From NCBI GenBank assembly GCA_021801125.1, contig JAJYYI010000131.1:74874-125469 (forward strand): DNA of 50,596 bases, given 5' to 3'. The DNA is from Deltaproteobacteria bacterium. Its GTDB lineage: Bacteria; Desulfobacterota; Binatia; Binatales; Binataceae. The notes beneath the pieces were generated by a model. That model was not told where the DNA came from. It worked only from the letters and a program-made list of their open reading frames with translations, and searched no databases. Below, in pieces: positions 17,210-25,563 of this stretch (position 1 is the first letter of the stretch; each line of letters begins with the position of its first letter). The position numbers and the translations under genes are program-made.

Positions 17210-17533
17210 ATGCCAGCAACATGCCGAGAGGCTTTCGAGCAGATGCCGAGCGCCTTTAACAAGGAAGCGGCCAAAGGCCTCAATGCGACCTACCAGTTCA
17301 ACCTTTCAGGCGAAGGTGGGGGACAGTGGAACGTCCTAATCAAAGACGAGCAATGTGAGGTCAAAGAGGGGGCTCACCCGTCACCAAACATTACGATCTC
17401 GATGGCAGCCGGCGACTATCTCGATATGATAAACGGGAAGCTCAACGGCCAAGTTGCCTTTATGACCGGCAGGCTCAAGATATCGGGTGACATCGGCTTG
17501 GCCTTAAAGCTTCAGGGTTTATTTAAGCAGTAG
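17210..17533 (+). CDS. SCP2 sterol-binding domain protein
   Basis: This is a single-domain SCP2-like protein of 107 residues. Such proteins bind lipids or acyl-CoA in a hydrophobic tunnel and often accompany fatty-acid or steroid degradation genes. Seen in order are an amino-terminal helix (FEQMPSAFNKEAA), strand segments NATYQFNLSG and WNVLIKDEQCEV, the ITISMAAGDYLDMINGK region, and the terminal helical segment GRLKISGDIGLALKLQGLF. That tail is characteristic of the family. ATG 17210 was chosen over the TTG at 17129, which would add a non-family extension; GGGAGG lies about 13 bases upstream. It is cytosolic, and the partner enzyme is unknown. Confidence 0.88.
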   Translation: MPATCREAFEQMPSAFNKEAAKGLNATYQFNLSGEGGGQWNVLIKDEQCEVKEGAHPSPNITISMAAGDYLDMINGKLNGQVAFMTGRLKISGDIGLALKLQGLFKQ

Positions 17534-17849
17534 ACTGACCTTTGCCGACGACGTTCTGCCTTGTGTCATCTCGGTTTTGTGCGCTGAAGTACCAAGAACG
17601 CCAGCGGGACGGCGTAGTGTAGTGGCGGTCAGTAGGGAGGGATGTCGCTGGCAACGGGTTGTCTCTGCCTGCCGACGTCCAGGGACCGCAGAATCGCACA
17701 ATAAGAAGTGCTCTTTTACCGCGTAAAGGCCGGATTCTTCTACCTGGCTTCGTTCACCCAAATAAAAGTCCTTCGATAAACAGATGGTAACGTGACCCGG
17801 CGTGGTTAACGGGGCGGCTTGTGATCCAACGAGCAGGAGAGGAAACCCA
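17534..17849. other. Intergenic region after SCP2 gene
   Basis: About 315 bases. I see no gene, strong hairpin or promoter with both hexamers. The last 20 bases hold the ribosome-binding site of the next small gene. Confidence 0.35.
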
Positions 17850-18131
17850 ATGAGTCGTCAGGAGATGAGCGACGACACCCCAACTGACAAGGTTCCCCAC
17901 AACGAAGCGACTGACGCGCTAGAGGGCGAGCTGGCCTCCAAACTCTTTCGCGAGCTTAGCGATTGGCGCCGCCAACGCGACACCGGCGACCGGAGATCGA
18001 ACGATCCTGGGGCAAAGGTTAAGGGACACGCTGAGCCCGCAAGAACGATCAAGGTTCGCGGTCACGAAACGTTAGTGATTCGCAAACCGAGGCTTGGCAA
18101 TAGGCTCGCCGGCAAGAAAGCCGACGACTAG
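17850..18131 (+). CDS. Small charged hypothetical protein
   Basis: This is a 93-residue, highly charged, hydrophilic protein starting at ATG 17850, preceded by a good ribosome-binding site (GGAGAGG at 17837-17843, 6 bases before the start). The first half is acidic (SDDTPTDKVPHNEATDALEG) with a predicted helix (LASKLFRELSDWRRQR). The second half is basic (KVRGHETLVIRKPRLGNRLA). No membrane segment, signal peptide or cysteine. I do not recognise the family. The start signal and the strong amphipathic pattern make it more likely real than not. A 9-bp hairpin 95 bases after its stop may end its transcript. Confidence 0.5.
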   Translation: MSRQEMSDDTPTDKVPHNEATDALEGELASKLFRELSDWRRQRDTGDRRSNDPGAKVKGHAEPARTIKVRGHETLVIRKPRLGNRLAGKKADD

Positions 18132-18553
18132 GTCAACGCAGCGACGCTCGGGCCGCACCGGAAGCTGTCGGAGTCCCGGCGTCTCGCTTCTGGCGCATTT
18201 AGCGCGAGCCTCGCGTACCCGGATCTGAAACCGCCCTGTCGCGGTTTCACTTTGCCCGCGCAGTTCGTCTCTCAAACGTACCCAGCGTTTGATCTCATTT
18301 TGGAGCCCGCGCGCCTAAGAGGCCCATAGCCTCGCGGCCGGTTTCACCTGCATGACTGAAATACGCGCTGAACCAAAACGCGGTAGGTAGAGGCAGCGTG
18401 GTCGGTCGCCGGGCTCCTCGCCGGCTTACCGCCGCAGCCTTACTTGACGACCGTCCAACGGACCTCCCCAGCCACATTCCGAAGGTGGAAGGTTCCCGGC
18501 GCGCAAAGACCGGGTTATCGTGGGATCTACACACCATGGGGAGGGTGCGCGCA
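18132..18553. other. Intergenic region before DUF169 gene
   Basis: About 420 bases with no supported gene. It holds the hairpin at 18226-18249. The open frame running upstream of the DUF169 start (18398-18553) encodes Arg/Ala/Pro-rich sequence without family similarity and is probably not translated. Confidence 0.35.
18226..18249 (+). terminator. Perfect 9-bp hairpin after the small protein gene
   Basis: TGAAACCGC (18226-18234) pairs exactly with GCGGTTTCA (18241-18249) over a 6-base loop. It could be a terminator or processing hairpin for the small gene upstream. No T-run follows it. Confidence 0.4.
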
Positions 18554-19369
18554 ATGAGCGACGTAAAGAGCGGCGCTGAAAATCCAAGCGTGGGAGAGTC
18601 CGCTTACAACTGGGCCGCGATTGTGGAGGATCTGAACCGGTTGTTACGACTTAAGACAACGCCGATCGGGATGAAGCTTTTCAGGACGACCGAGGAACTG
18701 GCTGCGATCCCGAAACTTCGAAGGCCGAAAACCATACATACCACCGACCAGATCGTCGCCCAAGCCGCGCGCCTCGGCTGGACCGTCGGCTTTACGATGC
18801 AGGATCTCGTCGGCGCGCAGTGCGGAGCAGTTATCGGATTGCACGCGCAGGACGAGGCGTGGCTATCGGGCAAGCATATGGCCGGGGTCTGGTTCTCAAC
18901 GGCGGCCGACGCATCCGCGCATCAGCACGCGATGGACGTGGTGCCTCATGGAAAGTACACGGCGATGGTGGTTTCACCGCTTGCAGCGGGGCGTCTCAAT
19001 CCGCCCGACATTTGCTTGATCTACGGCACGCCCGGCCAAATGATCATCTTCATCAACGGCCTCCAATGGTCAGGTTACCGAAAGTTTCAGTGGGGCGTGG
19101 TCGGCGAGTCGGCATGCGCGGACTCCTGGGGCAGAGCATTGCGAACAGGAGAGCCGAGCCTTTCGATACCTTGTTACGCCGAGCGCCGTTACGGCGGGGT
19201 GCTCGACGACGAGCTGCTGATGGCGATCAAGCCGCGGGACTTGCTCAAAGCGATCGACGGGATGAAAAAGCTTGCCGCCAATGGATTGCGTTACCCTATA
19301 CCGCAATACGGAATCCAGTCCGACGCGCGCGCCGGTCTGGCCGTGAGCTACGGGTCAAAGGAGCAGTAG
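18554..19369 (+). CDS. DUF169 domain protein
   Basis: This 271-residue member of the DUF169 family has no established function. Typical features are the opening helix (IVEDLNRLLRLKTTPIGMKLF), the segment LVGAQCGAVIGLH, and the core strand-loop PDICLIYGTPGQMIIFINGLQW. The cysteines (GAQCGA, ESACADSW, SIPCYAE) lie where many family members carry them. They could bind a metal or cofactor, but that is inference. No signal peptide. ATG 18554 was preferred because GGGAGG lies about 9 bases upstream and the family amino end begins soon after; the frame itself opens at 18398. It converges on the LolC/E-type permease gene 47 bases away. Confidence 0.82.
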   Translation: MSDVKSGAENPSVGESAYNWAAIVEDLNRLLRLKTTPIGMKLFRTTEELAAIPKLRRPKTIHTTDQIVAQAARLGWTVGFTMQDLVGAQCGAVIGLHAQDEAWLSGKHMAGVWFSTAADASAHQHAMDVVPHGKYTAMVVSPLAAGRLNPPDICLIYGTPGQMIIFINGLQWSGYRKFQWGVVGESACADSWGRALRTGEPSLSIPCYAERRYGGVLDDELLMAIKPRDLLKAIDGMKKLAANGLRYPIPQYGIQSDARAGLAVSYGSKEQ

Positions 19370-19416
19370 GGCGCGCCGCACCCTCGCGCGCGCCAAGCGC
19401 CTCCGCGGCCGGCGCC

Positions 19417-20679
19417 TCAATCCCCGCGCATCACTTCCACGGGCCGACGTCGTGATGCGCGGCGCGCCGGATAAATGCTGGCTAGCAGGCACAGCGTCAT
19501 CGCCGCCGCGGCGACCATCAGAAACTCAGACGGGACAATGGCAACCGGCACTGTCGAGGTGCCGTATATCTCCTCGGGAATGTGAATAAAGTGATACCGG
19601 GCGAGGGCCCAAGAACCGACCAGCCCCAGAGCTAAGCCGCCCAGCGTCCCGAGGCCCCCCAAGAGCCCTGCGTTGAAAAAGAAGATGAGCCTCACGGCGC
19701 GCGTTGAGGCGCCCATCGTCATCAGAATCGCCATGTCCTTGCGCTTCTCCATGCCGGTCATGATAAGCGTGGCGATTAGATTGAACGCGGCCACCCCGAT
19801 GAGCACCATCAGCACCAGCGAGTAGACCAGCTTGAGCATCGCGAAGCCGGCAGCGTAGGCCTGGTTAAGCTGGGTCCAGTTGCGCACGACGTACGGATAT
19901 GGCAACTCGTTGCGCAACGCCTCCGTAACACGCGGGGTCTGGCTTAGGTCGTCTAGGTAGACTTGGAGGCCATCGGCCTTTGGTCCGCGCCCGAAAAAAC
20001 CCTGGGCAGAAGCGAGATTCATTATGACCAAGCTGCGGTCGATGAACGAAACTCCCGAGCTATAAAGCGCCCCGACGATTACTTCACCCACCCGCACGTG
20101 CAACTGCGCTTGGTCGGTGGAGAGGATCGGGGAGATGACTCTGAGCCGGTCGCCGGCCGTTACGTTGAGCTTGGCCGCCAGCGCGCCGCCCAGCATGAGC
20201 GCACCGACCATTGGCGGAGCCCCATCGCCGGTCGCGACGGCGGGATAGCTTGCCGTCAGGCGATCTATCGACCCCGAGACCAGGCGCATGCTTTTTTGCA
20301 GCTGAGCGAGCGCGACCGGGTTGTCGAGCTGCAGCGCACGCACTAGCGCGCCGCTTAGGCCGGAGCGCGAACTCAGCATGGCCTGAGAATTCAGAAAGGG
20401 CACCGAGCCGCTTACGCCGGCGACATGATCTATCCGCTGCGCCAGGGCCTGGTAGTCCGCGATAGGCCCGCTGACGCTCGTGACCTCGATGGGCGGCGTG
20501 AGGCGCAGGACCCGTTCGCGCAAATTGGCCTCGAACCCGTTCATGACCGATATCACCATGCACAGGGCCGCCACGCCGATAGCTATCCCGAGTCCGGTGA
20601 ACACGGTGGTGACCGAGATCGAGCGGGTCTTTTGCCGCGTCATCAGGTAGCGCGCGGCGATCTGCAACTCGTAGCGCAA
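19417..20679 (-). CDS. lolE: LolC/LolE-type lipoprotein-releasing ABC permease
   Basis: This is the integral-membrane subunit of the LolCDE complex, which frees lipoproteins from the inner membrane for transport to the outer membrane. One transmembrane helix lies near the amino end (SVTTVFTGLGIAIGVAALCMVISVMNGFE), then a large periplasmic domain of about 220 residues, then three helices in the last 140. The end YPARRASRRRPVEVMRGD is typical of FtsX/MacB-type permeases. I chose TTG 20679 (second residue Arg, then YELQIAARYL), because GGGAGG (20686-20691) is 6 bases upstream; the frame also allows TTG 20685. No LolD ATPase or LolA is nearby, so the rest of the complex must be elsewhere. LolC and LolE cannot be separated by sequence here. 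Confidence 0.87.
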   Translation of the reverse strand: MRYELQIAARYLMTRQKTRSISVTTVFTGLGIAIGVAALCMVISVMNGFEANLRERVLRLTPPIEVTSVSGPIADYQALAQRIDHVAGVSGSVPFLNSQAMLSSRSGLSGALVRALQLDNPVALAQLQKSMRLVSGSIDRLTASYPAVATGDGAPPMVGALMLGGALAAKLNVTAGDRLRVISPILSTDQAQLHVRVGEVIVGALYSSGVSFIDRSLVIMNLASAQGFFGRGPKADGLQVYLDDLSQTPRVTEALRNELPYPYVVRNWTQLNQAYAAGFAMLKLVYSLVLMVLIGVAAFNLIATLIMTGMEKRKDMAILMTMGASTRAVRLIFFFNAGLLGGLGTLGGLALGLVGSWALARYHFIHIPEEIYGTSTVPVAIVPSEFLMVAAAAMTLCLLASIYPARRASRRRPVEVMRGD

Positions 20680-20776
20680 AAACAACCTCCCATAGCCGAT
20701 CGCGATTGGTAAAGCAGTCTGTGGTCGCCGGCGTGCGCGCCATTTCGGGCACGCGGTAACATCATGATGGCAACGA

Positions 20777-20785
20777 TGATATAAG
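20777..20785 (+). promoter_or_regulatory. Extended -10 promoter for rarA
   Basis: TGA directly followed by TATAAG forms an extended -10 element (TGnTATAAT type, one mismatch) 37 bases before the rarA start. No good -35 hexamer is seen, as is usual for extended -10 promoters. Confidence 0.45.
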
Positions 20786-20821
20786 ATGCAAAGCGGGTCC
20801 GGACTTTCCTTGGACTGAAGC

Positions 20822-22195
20822 GTGGCGAAGCGTAAGAGCGAAAACTTGACGCTGTTTGCCGCCCGCTCCGAGCATCGGCCGTTGGCCGACAGGATGCGGC
20901 CGCAGCGTCTCGAAGATGTGCTCGGCCAGGAGCATCTGCTCGGGCCGGGGCGCCTGCTGCACGAGATGGCTGCGGCGGGCGCGGTTTACTCGCTGATTTT
21001 GTGGGGACCGCCGGGCAGCGGCAAGACCACGCTTGCTCGTCTCATCGCGCGGCAAAGCGGCGCGGTGTTTTGCGCTTTCTCCGCGGTCAACTCCGGCATG
21101 ACCGAGTTGCGCGAGACGGTTGACGCGGCGCGCCGAGAGCTTGCGCTGACCGGCCGGCGCACGGTTTTGTTCATCGACGAGATTCACCGCTGGAACCGCG
21201 CGCAACAGGACGGCGTGCTGCCGCATGTCGAAAGCGGGCTAATCACGCTCATCGGAGCCACCACCGAAAATCCGTCATTCGAGGTGATAGCGCCCTTGCT
21301 CTCCCGCAGCCGCGTGCTCGTGCTGCATCCGCTCGGCAAAGCCGACCTCGGCACGCTCGTCAACCGCGCCCTGACCGATCGCGAAAACGGGCTGGGCCGA
21401 GCGGGGCTGAGTATTTTGCAAGAAGGGCTCGACGAGTTGATCGAGAGTGCCGCCGGTGATGCGCGCAAGCTGCTGAACACCCTCGAGGTCGCCGCTGAGA
21501 TGGCGCAGCGGGCCAAGGCGAGCGCCATCGACGCTTCGCACGTGCGCGAAGCGAACCAACATAAGGCATTGCTGTATGACCGCGCCGGCGAGGAGCATTA
21601 CAACGTAATCTCGGCCTTCATCAAGAGCATGCGCGGAAGCGATCCCGACGCGGCGCTTTACTGGATGATGCGGATGATAGAAGCTGGAGAGGATCCGCTA
21701 TTCGTGGCGCGTCGGATGGTAATCTTCGCGGCGGAAGATATCGGCAATGCCGATCCCGACGCGCTAAAGCTCGCGATCGCGGTCAAGGACGCCGTGGATT
21801 TCGTCGGCCTGCCCGAGGGCGTCATTCCGCTCGCGCAGGGTGTAACCTACTTGGCCACCGCGCCCAAGTCCAACGCCAGTTATCTTGCGATGGGGCGAGC
21901 GCGCGAAGATGTCGGACGTTTTCGCGCGCTCCCGGTTCCGTTGCATCTGCGCAACGCCCCGACCGAGTTGATGAAAACTCTGGGCTACGGCCGCGACTAT
22001 CGCTATCCACACGATTATCCGGAAGCGCTGGTCGCTCAGGACTACATGCCCGACCCGCTGAAGGGCCGGCGCTACTATCAGCCTTCGGATCGTGGATACG
22101 AGAAGCAGATTAAGCTGCTGATGGAGCTCGCGAAGCCGGCCCGCGCCGCATCGGGCGCAATTGCTCGTACGCCTCCCGGTAAAAACTCAAGATAG
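20822..22195 (+). CDS. rarA: Replication-associated recombination protein RarA/MgsA
   Basis: RarA is an AAA+ ATPase related to clamp loaders and acts at stalled replication forks. Walker A GPPGSGKT lies at 62-69, Walker B LFIDE at 116-120 followed by IHRWNRAQQD, and sensor 1 GATTENP at 145-151. An arginine-finger region, LLSRSRVLVL, follows. The C-terminal half contains the family's tetramerisation region (DPDAALYWMMRMIEAGEDPLFVARR). The length of 457 aa is usual. It starts at GTG 20822. In the Walker B extension the common HRFN is HRWN. It is divergent from the LolC/E-type gene and has its own promoter. Confidence 0.95.
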   Translation: MAKRKSENLTLFAARSEHRPLADRMRPQRLEDVLGQEHLLGPGRLLHEMAAAGAVYSLILWGPPGSGKTTLARLIARQSGAVFCAFSAVNSGMTELRETVDAARRELALTGRRTVLFIDEIHRWNRAQQDGVLPHVESGLITLIGATTENPSFEVIAPLLSRSRVLVLHPLGKADLGTLVNRALTDRENGLGRAGLSILQEGLDELIESAAGDARKLLNTLEVAAEMAQRAKASAIDASHVREANQHKALLYDRAGEEHYNVISAFIKSMRGSDPDAALYWMMRMIEAGEDPLFVARRMVIFAAEDIGNADPDALKLAIAVKDAVDFVGLPEGVIPLAQGVTYLATAPKSNASYLAMGRAREDVGRFRALPVPLHLRNAPTELMKTLGYGRDYRYPHDYPEALVAQDYMPDPLKGRRYYQPSDRGYEKQIKLLMELAKPARAASGAIARTPPGKNSR

Positions 22196-22235
22196 TCTGC
22201 GGGCCTGTTTCCTGCAGCTCCCGCGTGCTCGACTT

Positions 22236-22256
22236 CCCAGCCTTGCTTCAGCTGGG
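22236..22256. terminator. Stem-loop between convergent rarA and HU genes
   Basis: CCCAGC (22236-22241) pairs with GCTGGG (22251-22256) over a 9-base loop between the two convergent stops. No T-run is present. Confidence 0.3.
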
Positions 22257-22359
22257 GCAGCTTAGCGCCGCCGGAGCTTAGCATTAGATCCCGCAAGAAC
22301 CGGACTTGGGCCTGTTCGTGTGGCCCTAGGATGCGGCGCGTGCCGTGGAGGAGCCGGAG

Positions 22360-22641
22360 CTAGCGCGTGCCGAGCACTGCGTCCTTTAGGCTCTTGGCGG
22401 GAGTGAATCGCAGCCGCGTGCGCGCGGGAATTTTAATCTGCTCGCCAGTCGACGGGTTGCGTCCCACGCGCGCCTTGGTCTTGCGCTTGCGGAAGACGCC
22501 GAGTCCCGCCAGCTTAAGCGTCCCTTCTTTCTTGAGTTGGCGCACGACCACCGCAGTTAGCTCGTCGAGCGTGCTCTTGGTCTGTTTCTTGGTCAATCCG
22601 ACCTTCTCGGCGAGGTAGGCCGTTAATTGGGCCTGCGTCAT
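22360..22641 (-). CDS. hup: HU-family nucleoid-associated DNA-binding protein
   Basis: HU/IHF proteins are small dimers that bend DNA. This 93-residue protein has the amino-terminal helices (QLTAYLAEKVGLTKKQTKSTLDELT), the turn GTLKLAGLGVFRKRKTKARV, and the DNA-embracing arm GRNPSTGEQIKIPARTRLRF. It ends in the usual AKSLKDAV helix. The pattern fits HU rather than IHF alpha or beta. A strong ribosome-binding site (GGGAGGA) precedes the ATG at 22641. It is alone at the end of a minus-strand run after truA, with a palindrome in its upstream region. Confidence 0.93.
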   Translation of the reverse strand: MTQAQLTAYLAEKVGLTKKQTKSTLDELTAVVVRQLKKEGTLKLAGLGVFRKRKTKARVGRNPSTGEQIKIPARTRLRFTPAKSLKDAVLGTR

Positions 22642-22718
22642 GATCCCATCCTCCCTGAACGCTGTGCGCGTTAATTTTCAAATCAGGGTGAACGAAAAGC
22701 GCGTGAGTTTCAAGGGTT

Positions 22719-22732
22719 TCACAGCCCTGTGA
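22719..22732. promoter_or_regulatory. TCACAG-CC-CTGTGA palindrome upstream of HU gene
   Basis: A 14-base sequence with TCACAG and CTGTGA arms around CC lies about 78 bases upstream of the HU start. On the plus strand it is followed by an AT-rich stretch with six T (22736-22741). It could be an operator in the HU promoter region or a weak terminator on the plus strand. The half-sites are inverted relative to a CRP site. Confidence 0.35.
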
Positions 22733-22836
22733 TAATTTTTTCTCGACTGCGCAAGGCTTTTGCGGAGCAATAGCCGGCCAAACACTGTGCGCGAGCTTTC
22801 GCGTGATACCATGTGCGGTTCGCGGTCTTGCTGACC

Positions 22837-23577
22837 CTAGCTTCGCCGGTAGCGGACCTCAACCAGGAACAGGCCTCTTGCGGGCGCCGGCGCGGGCGCC
22901 GGCGCGCGATCGGCGTCGCCGAGGATCGACGCGATGGCCTCCAGGGCGAGCCGTCCGCGCCCAACCTCCACCATCGCGGCGACCATCGTGCGGACCATGT
23001 GGCGCATAAAGCTGCTGCCTTCGATGTGGTAGATTAAGAGATCGCCCGCGCTCCGCCAGGAACTTTCGTAAACGCGCCGGACCGTACTGCGCGTGGGCGA
23101 GCCGAGACTGCGGAACGCTGCGAAATCGTGCTCGCCGATGAAACACTGGGCCGCCTGCGCCATCGCATCGCGGTCAAGCGGCTGCGGCAGATGCCAGCAG
23201 TAGCGTTCGTGAAACGGCGAAGGTAAGGCGCGGTTCAGGATCTGATATTCGTAAACGCGTGAGCAGGCGTCGCGTCGGGGGTCGAAATCGTCGGTTGTCT
23301 CGCTCGCCTCCAGCACCACGATGTCGGACGGGGTAAGCGCGTTTAGCGCGCGCATCAGCTCTTCGGTCGTGAAGCGCTCCGGCGCGTTGAACGCCGCTAC
23401 CTGGCCCAGTGCGTGAACGCCGGCGTCGGTACGCCCGGCGCCGACAACGCGAATCTTAAAACCGTAAAGGCGCTCCAGCGCGCTCTCGAGGCGCCCCTGC
23501 AATGAGTCCTGACCGTCCTGCACCTGCCAGCCGCAGTAGTTGCCGCCATCGTACTGAAGTTTGAGCTTAACCCTCAT
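22837..23577 (-). CDS. truA: tRNA pseudouridine(38-40) synthase
   Basis: TruA isomerises uridines 38-40 in the anticodon stem of tRNAs. Catalytic Asp51 is in GAGRTDAGVHALGQVAAF. Other family segments are LQYDGGNYCGWQ, NALTPSDIVVLEA, ACSRVYEYQI and SSFMRHMVRTMVAAMVEVGRGR. The frame opens at 23841, but ATG 23577 (MRVKLKLQYDGG) matches the family start and gives 246 aa. Near the carboxy end a tandem 12-base GC repeat encodes an alternating Ala-Pro run just before the final RGLFLVEVRY strand. The gene is divergent from tadA, another tRNA-modification gene. Confidence 0.94.
   Translation of the reverse strand: MRVKLKLQYDGGNYCGWQVQDGQDSLQGRLESALERLYGFKIRVVGAGRTDAGVHALGQVAAFNAPERFTTEELMRALNALTPSDIVVLEASETTDDFDPRRDACSRVYEYQILNRALPSPFHERYCWHLPQPLDRDAMAQAAQCFIGEHDFAAFRSLGSPTRSTVRRVYESSWRSAGDLLIYHIEGSSFMRHMVRTMVAAMVEVGRGRLALEAIASILGDADRAPAPAPAPARGLFLVEVRYRRS
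22880..22903. repeat. Tandem 12-bp GC repeat in truA
   Basis: GCGGGCGCCGGC occurs twice back to back (22880-22891, 22892-22903). It encodes the Ala-Pro run in the TruA carboxy-terminal part. It may vary in copy number between strains. Confidence 0.7.
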
Positions 23578-23897
23578 AGTGGAGCAAAGTGGAACACATT
23601 TTAGCCCTGGAACCGATGCGCGTAGTCGCAGGACCGCAAAATTGTTGTGCCCATCGCGGGACACTCGTACTCCGAACCGCGCACAAGCCTCTAAGAAGAG
23701 TCCGCTTAAATCGTAGCGAGAGCCCAGACAACGCCGGAGAGGCCTTTTGGTTTTTCCGATGCCAAAACCTGCGGGCGCAAAGAATCCCGCGCTCTCGGCA
23801 ATTGCTGTAGAGTGATTAATAAAATGATAACACATGGGCACGGATCGGATTTTGACCCGCTCCGAAAATTCCTTCTCCGCTATCAGTTTAGAAAATC
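23578..23897. other. Intergenic region between truA and tadA
   Basis: About 320 bases between divergent genes. The tadA-proximal part is AT-rich. TTGCTG (23802-23807) and GATAAC (23826-23831), 18 bases apart, form a weak candidate promoter for tadA. No RNA gene is recognised. Confidence 0.3.
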
Positions 23898-24365
23898 GTG
23901 AGACCCAGCCAATCCGACATCGAAATGATGACCCACGCCTTGGCTGAGGCCGAGCGTGCCATGGATGCAGGCGAAGTTCCGGTCGGCGCGATCGTGGCCG
24001 TCGAAGGTCGGATTGTCGGACGCGGCCGCAATCGCGTGATCGAGCTTTGCGATCCGACCGCGCACGCCGAGATTCTCGCTATTCGGGAGGCAGCCAGAGT
24101 GTGGAACGGCTACCGGCTCGACCAAGCGACCCTCTACGTCACGCTGGAACCGTGCGTGATGTGCGTGGGGGCGATCGTTCACGCGCGCCTCGCGTCCCTC
24201 AAGTTCGGCGCATGGGACGAAAAGGCCGGAGCCGCGGGTTCCGTGTACGACGTCGGACGGGACGGCCGCCTGAATCATCGAATCGAGGTCTATCCGCAGA
24301 TCATGGCGGACCGATGCACGAATCTGCTGCGCGAGTTCTTTCGCGCAAGAAGAGGCGCCGCTTAG
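23898..24365 (+). CDS. tadA: tRNA-specific adenosine deaminase
   Basis: TadA deaminates the wobble adenosine A34 to inosine in tRNA-Arg(ACG). The zinc site is complete: His56 and catalytic Glu58 in TAHAEILAIREAA, and Cys86 and Cys89 in LEPCVMCVGAIVHAR. The downstream KFGAWDEKAGAAGS segment is also typical. The length of 155 aa is normal. GTG at 23898 is used; ATG at 23925 would trim the first helix and is less likely. No operon partner: the next gene is convergent. Confidence 0.94.
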   Translation: MRPSQSDIEMMTHALAEAERAMDAGEVPVGAIVAVEGRIVGRGRNRVIELCDPTAHAEILAIREAARVWNGYRLDQATLYVTLEPCVMCVGAIVHARLASLKFGAWDEKAGAAGSVYDVGRDGRLNHRIEVYPQIMADRCTNLLREFFRARRGAA

Positions 24366-24531
24366 GCGTCACGCTCGGCGCGCAACCGCACGCCTTTCAC
24401 CAAACCCGCAACATCCTGAATCTTTACTCAACGGATGTCGGCGAACGCGGAGAATTTATGCTTAAGCGCGACAATCCGTAGGATGGACGGGCGTCCGCCT
24501 CTGCTCAAGCCCGGCAGCCTCCATGGCGTGG

Positions 24532-25152
24532 CTAGTGGCTGTATCCTTCGGCAATGCGAACCTCGAGAAACCGCCGAAAGAGCATGCGCATCGTGTCGAT
24601 ATGTTGGATACCGGTGAACGGATAGCGACCAAACATGAAGGTTGGATATCCAAGCGCCGAAAACTCCTCGGCCTCGCGCTTGTTGGCTTCGAGCTTGGCA
24701 ACCATCTTGTGCGCTTGGAGGTCAGCCAGAAACTCGCGCGCGTCCATCCCTACGCCGGCGGCCAACTTTGCGAGCACGCTGGGGTCTCCGATATCCAGCT
24801 GAGCTTCGAAAGCGGCGCGGAACACCGCCGCGTGGTAAGTACCGAAAACGCCCGCTTCCCGCGCGAGTTCCGCGCCCTCCAACGCTGCCTGAGAATCGAG
24901 CCATCGAGACGGCGCCGTCGCGGAAATGCCGGTCTCGGCCGCCACCATCGCCACCTTGAAGCGTTGCGCCGCGGTGAGCGGCTGACCCGGCTTAATCCGC
25001 CGGTCTCGAGCGGAAATCGGTACACCCTTCCATAGCGGCACAACGTCGAGTTCACGCTGAAGCTCGCTGACTATTCGCCACGCGATGTAACATAGCGAGG
25101 AGGCATAATCGAAATAGACGGGGACTACCACCGGCATTGGTGTCACTTGCAC
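24532..25152 (-). CDS. DsbA-family (FrnE/HCCA isomerase-like) thioredoxin-fold protein
   Basis: This 206-residue protein has a thioredoxin fold with an inserted helical domain, as in FrnE-like DsbA proteins and 2-hydroxychromene-2-carboxylate isomerases. The strand-active-site segment is VYFDYASSLCYIAW. The usual CPWC of FrnE proteins is SSLC here, leaving one cysteine (Cys21). The cis-proline region is ALGYPTFMFGRYPFTGIQ, which fits the fold. With a single active-site thiol it cannot act as an ordinary dithiol oxidoreductase. A glutathione-dependent isomerase or transferase role is plausible (inference). No signal peptide, so probably cytosolic. It converges with tadA. ATG 25152 or 25137 may be the start. 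Confidence 0.75.
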   Translation of the reverse strand: MQVTPMPVVVPVYFDYASSLCYIAWRIVSELQRELDVVPLWKGVPISARDRRIKPGQPLTAAQRFKVAMVAAETGISATAPSRWLDSQAALEGAELAREAGVFGTYHAAVFRAAFEAQLDIGDPSVLAKLAAGVGMDAREFLADLQAHKMVAKLEANKREAEEFSALGYPTFMFGRYPFTGIQHIDTMRMLFRRFLEVRIAEGYSH

Positions 25153-25563
25153 CCTGCCCTGGAAGTTACCACGAGTCGGTTTTACAGCCTACCGACGGAG
25201 CATCCGAATCCACTGAAAACGACGGCATGAAACCCGATAATCATGCATAATATCCACCGTTGATCGACACGGCGCGAGCTGATGAAACACGGAGGGGCCG
25301 GCGAAAACGCTGGGACAACCATTTCTCCTCAGCGCTGCAACTCCTTGCGCAGCCAGGCCCCTCGGTGACCGGCTTCAGCCGAACTGTCTTATTCTGATTT
25401 CTTGCCCGATTCGCCCCGGCCGACGTCAGATAGCTTTCAAGAGACTCCCTAATGGCGCGGGCGGCTTCGTCTGCGATGCCAGGCGCCCCCGCGACGCCGC
25501 ATATCGGAAACTGAGCCTCTATCACAGCCGAACGCTCACCCTAGGAGGGCCCTGCGCGTACGA
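25153..25563. other. Region between two minus-strand genes, no firm gene
   Basis: About 410 bases. Only a doubtful 94-codon frame (25241-25525) is present, described separately. No promoter or RNA element was recognised. Confidence 0.35.
25241..25525 (-). pseudogene. Doubtful ORF with an SDR-like C-terminal tail
   Basis: A 94-codon minus-strand frame starting at GTG with no clear ribosome-binding site. Its last residues (ARAVSINGGYYA) resemble the carboxy end of short-chain dehydrogenases. The rest shows no Rossmann fold and includes Arg/Ser-rich text. It may be the eroded end of a dehydrogenase gene or chance. Weak evidence. Confidence 0.2.

Noticed and set aside
22719-22741. Plus-strand Rho-independent terminator after rarA
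   Set aside because: The palindrome with a following T-run is over 500 bases after rarA and has only a short loop; an operator for the HU gene is as likely, so it was listed as a regulatory palindrome.
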